A stretch of 64,000 nucleotides of DNA, from contig CM072343.1 in NCBI GenBank assembly GCA_036874045.1, forward strand, positions 6,902,001-6,966,000, written 5' to 3'. The stretch comes from Cymodocea nodosa. Its lineage: Eukaryota; Streptophyta; Magnoliopsida; Alismatales; Cymodoceaceae. The notes beneath the pieces were generated by a model, which was given only the letters and a program-made list of their open reading frames with translations, did no database searches and had not been told where the DNA came from. A program made the translations under genes and the position numbers. Positions 54,438 to 64,000 of the stretch are shown here, piece after piece. How positions within the stretch are numbered: the stretch's first letter is position 1; each line of letters begins with the position of its first letter.

Positions 54438-56099
54438 TGTTAGGATCGATAGGCTCACTAGAGGGGGGTGAATGGTGAAAGTGTGTATTTTTATAATTCT
54501 TTAAATGTTGAATCGAATGATTCAACAAAAAATGAAATGAGATGAAACTGATAAAATGCAAATTAACAGAGATAAGAAACACACAGCAAATTTTTAGGTG
54601 GTTCACCAAATTGGCTAGTCCACCCCCAAGGTTCACTTGGGCTTCACTAAGTGTTTCAACACTTACACACTTGCTTTCAGGTCAAAGCAAGAACCAACTA
54701 CATAGAACTTTTTAGCTAAAAACTTCAGTAAACCAACCTCTAGAGTTTTCAGGTCGAAACTCAAATCAACACTGTATGTAGCTTTCAAGTTGAAGCCACG
54801 AACCAACAGCTTTAAACCTTCAATCAGAGTTTTGGCACAAGAGCTTTTTCTGCAATGGATCTTCTAAATGTTCTTCACTGTTTGTAGACTTGAGTATCAA
54901 TGGAATTCGAGTGTAGCTCACTGTATATCTCTACCGTATATCCATTGTCTGTATTTTGAATATATACTTGATATGTACAACGATCATATTTTCCTCCAAC
55001 GGATGTATTCTACTGTACTTGATTAGGATCAAGTCCCAATACGGCAAGTGACCGTTCAGAAAAACGTTTCAAGTCAACTTACCGATTTTCCTATTCTTTC
55101 GGATAGTTAGCTATGCAACTCTCCGAAGAGTAATTGTAACTCACTGAAAGATCACTTATCCTTTACTACCAAGTAGGATTCTAGAATATTTAAATGTGAG
55201 CTGTCATCCAATCGAATACTTATAACTATAACTCACCGAACAGTTATATACTTGACTTTGTCAACTTTCCGATTTAATTTAGCACGTGCATAAAAGACTG
55301 ACTTAAGTTTCGGAAGGTTATCCTATAACTCACCGAAATTCTTTAGGATTTCAGATAGTTATTTTTCTATCTCTCCGAAAACTTATTTGAGCATCTATCT
55401 AGATTTCTGCACGTGGGAAATTCACTGACTTAAGTTTCAGATAGTTAAACTGTAACTTACCGAAACTCTCTTTTAAATTTCAGATAGTTATCCTAACTCT
55501 CCAATTTTCCCATTTAAACATTCAACTGCCGACTTCCTCCATTTTGCATGTGCGTAATAAAATGACTTAAGTTCCGGAAAGTTATGCCTGTAACTTACTG
55601 AAAAACTCAAATAGTTATCTAACTCTCCGAAAAGAAAACTCGGATAGTTATCTAACTCTCCGACAAGTCTTTTAAGCTTCCGTTCTATATTTCTGCATGT
55701 GGTTTATTGAATGACTTAACTTTCGGATAGTTATACCTGTAACTCTTCGAAAAGTCCTTTAAGCTTCCGGATAGTTATCTCCTTAACTATCCGATCATTC
55801 AATCCCTTTAACTGTCTGATTAAATAACTCTCTAAAGGCTTTGTAAAATCGGATAGTTATTGTTTTAACTGTCCGATAGCATTGCTGCTGCTTTAAACTT
55901 GCTCTTCGGATACTTAGACCTGTAACTGTCCGATTTTACTGAATCTTCTTGATTTGTTCATCTGGAACCTTCTTGATCTTTTCATCTACCTGGAAATAGT
56001 TCTAACAGCCTTCTGATCTAATGCAGTAAGACTTAACTGTGAAATATAATATGTTTCCTTACATAGGTTTTGCATTATCAAAATACTCGGGTACTAACA
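54438..56099 (-). repeat. Complete solo LTR of another SIRE-like family
   Basis: 1662 bp. On the minus strand it starts TGTTAGTACCCGAGTATT at 56099 and ends CCTATCGATCCTAACA at 54438, with the SIRE-type attcacccccctctagtg block near its end. Perfect 5-bp target duplication. The part at 55080-55920 is a dense array of TTCGGATAGTTA / TAACTMTCCGAA inverted motifs, at least a dozen units. Confidence 0.95.
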
Positions 56100-56104
56100 C
56101 ATTT
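56100..56104 (+). repeat. Target site duplication cattt (right)
   Basis: Matches 54433-54437. Confidence 0.92.
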
Positions 56105-56900
56105 GACATGTATTTCTTCTCAAGTTTTCTATTAAGGGAAAATAAAGTCTCATTATCATCATCAGCTTCAGTATGCTCAGAATTCATGAGTTTATCAAAT
56201 GCACTATAAGGTACAATGTCTAGACATACATTATTCTTAGGAAATAAATGCTCATCCAATTTTCCTTTTTCAATAGACTTTGTTTCCTTAGACATAATTT
56301 TTTTGATTTTCCTTCTTCTATAAAATTTCTGTTTCTCTTCTTCAAGTATTATTGTTTTCTTTTCAAATTGCTACATAAAAGTTTTCTACTTTAATTCTTC
56401 GAAAGCACTTTCTATTGCTATAGCCTTTTGAAGATTGTCAACTTTTGTTTTGTCTACAACAATATTTGATTCTACTTGTTTTGTATACGAAGAAGTAGGG
56501 ATAGCTGAGTCATGTTCTTCCTCAAATGCATGTAGTCTAGTACCGTTTATAAGTACTTGATGAATTCTAGTTGATGTACCTACACCTTTTCCAAATATTT
56601 TGCATACTATTCGAGAAATGCAATCTCAGCATATTTCATTCTGTATTCTCTGTCATATTTACTTCGAATACCCATATATGTAATATTTTCATCAGTATTT
56701 TGAAGTTCTTGTCTAACTTCATCTAATATACCTTGAGGAAAGAAGTAATCTCTATAAATTTCTGCTAACCTTCTATTTACTTGAAGTATTTTCTTAAACT
56801 AAGTGCGTGGAACTTCATCAGTATCGATTTCTTTTCCTTTTGCATTTCCTCTGCTTTTGCCTTTTCCTCTAGCACGACCTTTGTAGAACTTGGAGACCAT

Positions 56901-57419
56901 CGTCACAAGTTGTAACAACAACAAGCGGGAAAGATTTTCTTGACAAAGTTTACAAATAACCTAAGTGCCCGTGTAATAAGTGTTTAAATAGGGTTTTAGG
57001 CGAATAACTCAACGTGTATAAGTCGGGTTTGGATTTCAAATGAGTATTGAATATAGTTTATTTAATCAAGGTACCTGAAAAAAAAAAATTCCAGTGTAAC
57101 TCGTTGAGTTAACTAACCTAACAAGTAAAATGCTGTCTAGAGGCAGTTTTACACGTTACCTTATATAACATAACGTTCAGTTAGTACACTTAAAAAATAA
57201 ACAAATTTTGGATGCTTTTAACTGAAACCTTCTAAAGACAACACACATGCTACACTTAACATTTTCTTGAGAACATTGTAAACTATTCTAACATTTCTAT
57301 CCTTTGAATTTAAAATATTTTGTTTATCTTTTTAAATTATTTCATCAAGATTTTAAGAGGACTTTAATTTAGATTAACCAAGATTTATTTTCTGAATTAT
57401 ATTAATCTGTTTTGGACAT
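56901..57419. other. 5' side of the env-like ORF in SIRE-4
   Basis: Non-coding. Motifs aactcgttgagttaacta near 57100. Aligns with 12737-13250 of SIRE-1. A purine-rich run on the minus strand (GTAGGGGGAGGATTAA) at about 57425-57440 marks the edge of block X. Confidence 0.6.
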
Positions 57420-58497
57420 TGTTAATCCTCCCCCTACAAATATACTTCAAATATATTCAATAACCTACTAAATATACTTGTATTAACAATAGATGTTAAG
57501 TATAACTATAGTTTTAAATTTTCTTTTTAGAAACTTCTAGTATCCTGAATTGATCAAAAATGATTTCCAGAATCAATTCCTACTGTATATGAATCAAAAC
57601 ACAACTTTAAACTTAATATGATTAAGTCCAAGAGAATAAAAGAATGTATCTCAAATAAACGTTTGCAAAAGTACTAATATTGATTCAATAAATCAGTAGT
57701 CATATTGGTAGAAACTATATTCAATTCAAATATATCTGTAGTTCATGAAATAATTTTTTTTCTTTTCAAAACAGTAAATATTGATAATTTTCTTTAAAAG
57801 TTAGTTTCAAAAGCTTGAATCATATAAGAGCTTTCTAATGTACCTGTGTAATGAGCTTTTAGTCAACAATCCCAGATCTAATCAAGGACCTTAGGTTGCC
57901 AGATTTAAAGAATCTTTTTTTAGGACAACAATCCTTACATACCTATCTGCTCAAGTACAAAAGGTTCGTGATCAAATTGATCAATAAACTCTCAAAGATT
58001 TTCACTTTGTAAGCACTTTTCATTTTAAGCATAGTATATATGTATTCCATTAATATAGATGCAATAAAACACAAATCTCATACAATTTCTACTTTTGTGA
58101 TTTTACTGAAAATATGAATTAGTTTCAATAAGCTTATACTTTCGATTAATAGTTTAAGATGATTTACATATAAATTATTCTACAAGTTTAATCAATCAAG
58201 TCAAATTTATGCATGACCATATGCACTTTCATTGATTCAAAGAAAACACTTAATCAAAATTTCAGAATTTCAAAAGTATTTAATGTTTTTCATTTACACT
58301 TCCACTTAAACTCATGAAAACCATTAAAATTGATAAACTACTTAAAATCAATAAGATACTACTATGATTTTACAATAAATGCATAGTATCTTAAGCAGCA
58401 GTTTAGATATTACTTAGATATTTATGATAAGTACATAATATCTATTAGGTGAACAACATCATCAAGAATATTTATCTTCTTATGGAGTTTAAGCATT
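57420..58497. repeat. Block X in SIRE-4
   Basis: About 1.08 kb, directly after the pol stop codon. It aligns collinearly with block X of the Athila copies (15400-16630, 28200-29398), best at 57790-58060, including aatcatataagagctttct, agtcaacaatcccagatct, ccttacatacctatctgctc and ataaactctcaaagatt. No long ORF. Confidence 0.82.
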
Positions 58498-61400
58498 TTA
58501 CACATCACATAGCCTACAAATACTTAAATTTAATCTCATGTTGCAGAATGTATTTTCATCTAGAGGTTTTGTAAATATATTAGCTAATTGATTTTTACTA
58601 GACACAAATTCTAATTTAATTTTTCCTTTAATTACGTTATCTCTTAGAAAATGATGTCTAACCTCTATATGCTTTGCTCTAGAATGTAATACAGGATTTT
58701 TGGAAAGATTTATTGCAGAACTACTATCACAATAAATCTCAGTTGTATCATAAGATAATCCAAAGTTTTCTAAAGTTTGCCTTATCCACAGAATCTGAGT
58801 GCAACATTGTGCAGTAGTAATATATTCAACTTCTGTAGTAGAACGTGCTACACAGTTTTGCTTTTTACTAAACCATGACACCAAATTATTACCCAATAAT
58901 TGACAAGTGCCACTAGTACTCTTCCTATCATATTTAAATCCTACATAATTAGCATCAGTATATCCTATAAGATCTATTGAACTATCCTTAGAATAATACA
59001 GTTCAAAATTTTTAGTTCCTTGTATATATCTAAATATTCTTTTAACTGCAATTGAGTGTGATTCTTTAGGATTAGATTGAAATCTAGCACAAGCATACAT
59101 AGCAAACATAATATCAGGTCTACTAGCAATCAAATAAAGTAAAGAACCAATCATACTTCTGTATTTTCTTTGATCTATTGATTATCCTATGTCATCAATA
59201 TCTAACTTTAAAGAAGTACTCATAGGAGTTCCTCGAATCCTTGTATCATTAAAATTAAATTTCTTAAGCATTTCATCTACATATTTTTCCTGATTTAAAA
59301 ATATACCTTTATCCATTTGCTTAATTTTAAGTCCTAGAAAATATGAAAGTTCTCCTATCATACTCATTTCAAATTGACTAGTCATTTCTTCAGAAAATAT
59401 TTTTATCAGTTTATCAGAAGTTGCTCCAAAGATTATATCATCCACATATATTTGAACAATAATCTGATCTTTACCATCTCTTTTGATAAATAGAATATGA
59501 TCTACTTTTCCCATGATATAACCTTGTTCTATTAAAAAAGTAGATAATCTTTCATATCATTCTCTTTTAAACATTATAAGGCTTTCTTCAATTTATACAC
59601 AAAATCAGGATTTTTAATATCTTCAAATCTAGGTGGTTGTTTTACATAGACTTCTTCATTAATTAAACCATTTAGAAATACACTCTTTACATCCATTTGA
59701 TATAATTTAAAATCCATATAACAAGCATAGGCCAATAATATTCTAATACTTTCTAACCTAGCCACAGGAGCAAATGTTTCATCATAATCTAGTCTTTCTT
59801 CCTGTGTATACCCTTGTGCAACTAATCTAGCTTTGTTCCTTATAACTTGACTAGTTTCATTAGTTTTGTTTCTAAAGATCCACTTTGTACCTATTATGGA
59901 CTTGTTTTCTGGTGGAGAGACTAATTCCCAAACATCATTTCTGATGAATTGATTTAGTTCTTCTTGTATTGCTACAATCCAATTTTCATCAGATAATGCT
60001 TCTTCTATATTCCTTGGTTCCATCATAGAAACAAACATACACATACTATTTAAATTTACTGAAGCTCTAGTTTTAACTCCCTCATAAATATTACCAATGA
60101 CTTGAGTAATGGGATGTGATGAAGAATAACGCCAATTTCTCTGATTTTCCTCATTATTCTCACCAACATCTGAAGGTCCATCACTTTCATGATTAGTTTG
60201 ATCATTTAAGTTCATATTTTTGATTTTCTCAGATAAATCTTCAATCTCTTTATTGATCTCTGACTCTTTTGGGAAATTGATCATATCATCATTATCAACT
60301 TTAGATTGAGATTCTCTAAAAGAATTTTCATTGAAGCTTACATGGAGGGTTTCTTCAATAGTTCTAGAAGTCTTGTTATATACTCTATAGGCTTTACTTC
60401 TAGTAGAGTAACCTACAAAAATTCCTTCATCCGCTTTGGCATGAAATTTATCCCTTTTATCCTTAGTATTAAGAATAAAACACTTGCAGCCAAATGGTTT
60501 CATATAGGAAATTTTTGGAACCCTATTAAACATAATTTCAAAAGGAGTTTTATTAACATGAGGTTTTAAGTGACTTCTGTTAATAACATAACAAGCTGTA
60601 TTCACTGCTTCAGCCTAAAGATTTTGAGGTAACTTATGTTCATTCAACATTGTTCTGGCCATTTCCTGAAGTGATCTATTCTTTCTCTCAACAACACCAT
60701 TTTGAGAAGGTGCTCTTGGAAATGAAAATCTGTAATCAATGCTATGCTCATTACAATAATTATCCATTTGATCATTATCAAATTCTGTACCATGATCACT
60801 CCTAAGTTTTTGAACAGAGACACTTTGTTCATTTTGAACAAGATTGCAAAACATTTTAAACTTTTCAAAATCTTCTATTTTAGATGCTAGAAAGTATACC
60901 CAAGTGTATCTAGAGAAGTCATCTACTAAAACAAATACATACTGTTTACCACCAAGATTCATGATTCTTGTTGGTCCAAATAGATCCATATGTATAAGTT
61001 CTAAGACTCTCTTGCTTGAAATATCAATTTTGGATTTAAAAGAGTTTTTGTGAAGTTTACCTAACTCACATGCATCACACATAAAGTCCTTTGAGTATTT
61101 AATCTTTGGTAAACCTCTCACTAAATGTTTTCTAAATAGTTTATGTAACAGTTTCATATTTATATGCCCAATCCTTCTATGCCACAGATATGCATCACTA
61201 GTTTCAGCTAGCAAACATGAATTTAAATCAACTACACTAGAAGGTAAAGATAAAATACATACAGAACCTTTTCTTTTAGTAATAAACTTAATTTCATCTG
61301 TATTTTTATCAATAATTTTGCATACATTACTTTCAAACACTACATAGTATCCATTCTCAATTAGTTTTATAACACTCAGCAAATTAAATCCTAGGTTTTC

Positions 61401-61640
61401 TACATATAGTACATTCGAAATAACACAAGTAAGAGTTATTTGAACATTACCCATACCTATGATTTTATCCTTGCTTTTGTTTTCGAATGTTACACTTCCT
61501 TTCATGGTATTTGTAAAATTTTGTAGTAGACTTTTCTGTCCAGTCATGTGACTTGACGTTCCACTATACAAGATCCATTTTGATGTTGTTTCCTCCTGCA
61601 AAATAAATTAAGAAAAACTTTTTCTTGGTACCCAATGTTG
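58498..61640 (-). pseudogene. pol: SIRE pol: protease, integrase, RT, RNase H
   Basis: Protease start near 61600: WILYSGTSSHMTG, where copia proteases have DSG; the catalytic Asp reads Tyr. Pre-integrase zinc domain: WHRRIGHINMKLLHK ... CDACELGK. Integrase core: HMDLFGPTRIMN, LRSDHGTEFDND and VVERKNRSLQE (D, D, E present). RT (59182-60605): NDVWELVSPPENKSIIGTKW, ARLVAQGYTQEE and YVDDIIFGA. RNase H (58498-59154): GYTDANYVGFKYDRKSTSGT, YCDSSSAINLSKNPV and HIEVRHHFLRD. Breaks: a TAG at about 60613, a short frameshifted or stopped gap at 59515-59573, and a stop at about 59180. The native end is CRLCDV, as in SIRE-2. Confidence 0.93.
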
Positions 61641-63350
61641 TTGAGGACCAAGTTCATTAAACGCATATTTCTTCTTTTTGTTTAAAAATAGTTTAACATT
61701 ATCATTTACATTCTTATTAGTTGTAAGTACTATTGACTTATCATTAGTATCATACTTACTTATAGCATTATTGCTCTTATAATCATTCTTTTTGTTTTTA
61801 GATGTAGTATAACCAAGACCAAACCGATTTTATCAAATGTTAATTTATTTTGGTCATGCTCATACATTTCAGTAAGTTCATATCAAGATTTTGTACTTGT
61901 ATTTGAATTTTAAGTACATATAAAATCTTTTTCTACACAAGAATTTTCAGATTTATCACATGCAGAATGAGTAATTGGTTTAACACCAGTGTTTTGAATT
62001 ACATGCTTGGGTTTCTGAATTTTTAGTTTACTACAATTGTTTGAAATTTTAGAAACATTAGAAACTGAATTTCTAGAACAAGAAACAAGATTTTTGGAAA
62101 CATTAATAGTCATGTTAGAAGTACATTTAGACAAATCACATTGATTTATATTATTACTGCTTGATTCATCTCTTGAATTACCTACTTCTATGTATTTATT
62201 ACCTTGTTTCATGATAAAAGGAATTTTAGTCTTAGATTTACTTGAACTGCAACTAATAAATCCTTTATTGGCTTGAGATTGAGGATATTCAGGTTAATCA
62301 AATCCTAAGCCAAATTTATATGACACCGCAGGGGTACTAGTTAGTTTGTCTAACTTAGTTTGACTTAAATTCCATTTCTCAATAGTAGAATTTAAATCTA
62401 GCTCTCTCATTTTTAATTTATCAATCTCTAACTCAAGATCATTTATATTTTTTCTCAACATTTCATTTTCAGATTCTATCTTTAATTTTTCAACATTTAT
62501 ATTCTGTATTTGTTCATGCAAGACACATTCATTAAATCTAAATTTATGCAAATCTCTAGCATGATTTTCATTATCACATTTAAACTTTTCTAAAGTAGTA
62601 GACAGGAAACAATTTTCTTCTTCCACAATGGATAAAGAGTTTCTAATATTCTTATTTTCTAGTTTACAACCTTTAAGTTTTTGTAATAATGCATGATAAG
62701 CACATAATAATTCATCAAAGTTAATCTGAATAATTTTTGAGATCAGATATTACCTCAAACTCATCTACCATGAAGCACACGTGAGCAACGTCTTCTAACT
62801 CTAGTTCTCCTTCTGAATGTGAAGATTTTGATGATGATTCCTCAAATTCAGACTCTTCAAACGTGTCATCCCAAATGACCTTCAAAGCCTTTTTCTTATA
62901 AAACTTTCTCTGAGTTTTCTGAGCTGTCTTCTTCTGATTTGTCCTACTATGCTTTTCATTTTTCCTTATAGGACAATTTAGAGAAAGATGTCCAGGTTTC
63001 TTGCAGTTGTAACATACATACTTTTTGGATAAAGAATTCTTGTCATTCAGTGATCTTGACGTTGAGGGTTTATCATTTTTGTTCCTTTGCTGTTTCCTAA
63101 TTTTCCATGCTTTCTTGAATTTCCTAATCAGCAAAATCAACTCCTCGTTAGAATCAGTAGATATATCAGAATCTGAATTAATTTCAAAAGCTATTTCTTT
63201 CTTCATTTTTAGTTTGTTGTGACTCAATGATTCATTTAATTGAACTTCATAAGCAGTTAAGTTTCCTATAAGTTCATTCATTGTATAAACATTTAAATCT
63301 TGTGATTCTTCAATTGATGTTAATTTTTGAGACTATTTAGAACTATAAAG
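61641..63350 (-). pseudogene. gag: SIRE gag, C-terminal two thirds, broken
   Basis: Contains NELIGNLTAYEVQLNE (63230-63281), a CCHC zinc knuckle CYNCKKPGHLSLNC (about 62980-63022), an acidic stretch (WDDTFEESEFEESSS), and a long coiled coil (62294-62626) ending KFGLGFD. A Ser/Asn-rich linker to protease follows. The capsid N-terminus is absent because sequence beyond about 63350 is Athila-like LTR. Confidence 0.85.
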
Positions 63351-63750
63351 CAATGAAAGTCAACACGTGCATAATTCTAACTTAAGGAGTTCAGATATTT
63401 TTGGATACTTATAAACCTAACTATCCGATGCTCAGATGCATTTCGGAGAGTTACTAGATAACTTTTTGAACATTTACTTAAGATATGCATTTAGGCTTCA
63501 ACACGTGTACTTCAGGAAATAATAAAATATTCTTTTGATCGTTTAAAACACAACTATCCAGTATATACAATATAGCCTTCCGAAATCATAGAAAATTTCG
63601 GATAGTTAAAAACTAACAAGCTTGTATTTCATCGACAGTTCAGAAATGTACTTAATTAATGTTAATTTCCTGAAATTTTGCAGATTCTTTCATTAAAGCA
63701 TATAATAGTTCATAATAGTTGAATTATTATATGAGAAATTGCTCCCCCTA
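63351..63750 (-). repeat. Athila-like LTR U3 fragment
   Basis: Aligns with 27640-28035 of the copy 2 LTR (aacacgtgcataa..., ctatccgatgctcagatgca, aggaaataataaaatattct, cattaaagcata). It lacks the last about 65 bp, including the TGTTTAG terminus. Confidence 0.7.
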
Positions 63751-64000
63751 CATAAATATAGTCTAAAGAATCTATGGTGTACTTAAATTAGGTTGCCAAG
63801 CCCTAATAGATTTGGCATTAAAAGGTCAAATAGCTTACTTAAGTTGGTTACTAAGCCTTACATAGATTTAAGTCTCTCTCCTTTTCTTTTTTTTTAAAGA
63901 TGAATTAAATACAGAAATAAGTAGTAGATTTAACAATTTAGACTTTCTGTCTTTTATCTTATTTAATTTACAAAAGATAATTCATAGAGATATACCTTTA
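63751..64000. other. Unassigned AT-rich end of window
   Basis: Begins with a purine-rich run on the minus strand (TAGGGGGAGCAATT). It contains two diverged copies of agcttacttaagttggttactaag / taggttgccaagccc-like text. No gene seen. Confidence 0.4.

Larger units (their letters stand above)
52976..56900 (-). pseudogene. env-like / plant-transposon-type ORF of SIRE-4, split by a solo LTR
   Basis: Collinear with the ORF at 10468-12736. The N-terminus at 56900 (MVSKFYKG) leads to a broken region and a Glu-rich part (56059-56295); the frame is then interrupted by the solo LTR 54438-56099. It resumes with the acidic region (54014-54295), the conserved block (53234-53737: NAEARFIANILHANLFHRVG, YGLLNRIQINWFDVFIS, KLFYGD) and the poly-Gln C-terminus (52976-53215). 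Position after pol is that of a SIRE env-like ORF. Function unknown. Confidence 0.75.
50787..63350 (-). mobile_element. SIRE-type Ty1-copia retrotransposon 4, near-complete 3' two thirds
   Basis: Minus strand order: gag (C-terminal part), protease, integrase, RT, RNase H, block X, env-like ORF, PPT, 3' LTR. Inserted in SIRE-3 with flank tatct (50782-50786). The N-terminal gag and 5' LTR are missing: an Athila-like U3 joins at about 63350. A solo LTR lies in its env-like ORF. Confidence 0.9.

Noticed and set aside
55080-55920. Possible CRISPR-like or satellite array
   Set aside because: Units are short, alternate in orientation, vary in spacing, and lie in a plant LTR. This is neither a CRISPR array nor a regular satellite.
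1-64000. Free-standing host genes, tRNA or rRNA genes, organelle DNA insertions
   Set aside because: Every substantial reading frame has retroelement context, and no cloverleaf-like or rRNA-like sequence was noticed by eye. A tRNA scan would be needed to be certain.

Overview
The window reads as nuclear DNA of a flowering plant with a large, repeat-rich genome. It is AT-rich, has no bacterial gene organisation and no tRNA or rRNA gene that I could see. Almost every base can be assigned to LTR retrotransposons of three lineages: an Athila-type Ty3 family (PBS of the tRNA-Asp type, an RT with FMDD, LTRs TGTTTAG...AACA), a SIRE/Maximus-type Ty1-copia family (RT with YVDD, PPT aaagggggaga next to TGTTGAG), and a GC-richer Tat/Ogre-type Ty3 fragment (PBS of the TGGCGACTC type). 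I recognise no free-standing host gene and cannot name the species.

Layout, left to right. 1-8375: Athila element A (minus; env-like ORF, pol, zinc-knuckle ORF, PBS, part of its 5' LTR). 8376-13477: SIRE element 1 (minus; 3' LTR, PPT, env-like ORF), inserted in that LTR. 13478-19955: Athila copy 1 (minus; 3' LTR, PPT, shared block X, F-box gene, gag), inserted in SIRE-1. 19956-26139: Tat/Ogre-type gag-protease fragment (minus) holding a complete plus-strand solo LTR (22535-24071) with a perfect target duplication. 26140-38716: Athila copy 2 (minus; 3' LTR, block X, F-box gene, gag, env-like ORF, integrase end, rearranged 5' LTR). 38717-39855: GC-richer sequence with a 156-bp tandem repeat. 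39856-40087: SIRE env fragment. 40088-42784: SIRE-2 (plus, internally deleted). 42785-49438: Athila element B (plus; 5' LTR, PBS, zinc-knuckle ORF, PR, RT, RNase H, IN, then cut off). 49439-50786: SIRE-3 remnant (minus). 50787-63350: SIRE-4 (minus; 3' LTR, env-like ORF hit by a solo LTR at 54438-56099, block X, pol, part of gag). 63351-64000: Athila-like U3 fragment.

The unusual part is how the Athila-type family is built. The pol-bearing copies A and B have no capsid domain between PBS and protease, only a short zinc-knuckle ORF. A normal Athila capsid/gag gene lies instead near the 3' end of copies 1 and 2, after an env-like ORF in copy 2, and is followed in both by an F-box protein gene. 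Either gag has been moved to the 3' end of one element together with a captured F-box gene, or the family is split into pol-bearing and gag-plus-F-box partners. The Athila and SIRE elements belong to different superfamilies, yet they share a homologous env-like 3' ORF and a collinear non-coding block of about 1 kb (block X). Short inverted-repeat motif clusters, which keep their CpGs, sit in the LTRs and in nearly every spacer between genes.

All coding regions carry stops or frameshifts. The premature stops that can be compared between copies are mostly C-to-T or G-to-A changes, as expected of methylated, silenced repeats. Nothing here is expected to be active as it stands. The order of nesting is clear at several places from target duplications or from LTR alignments.
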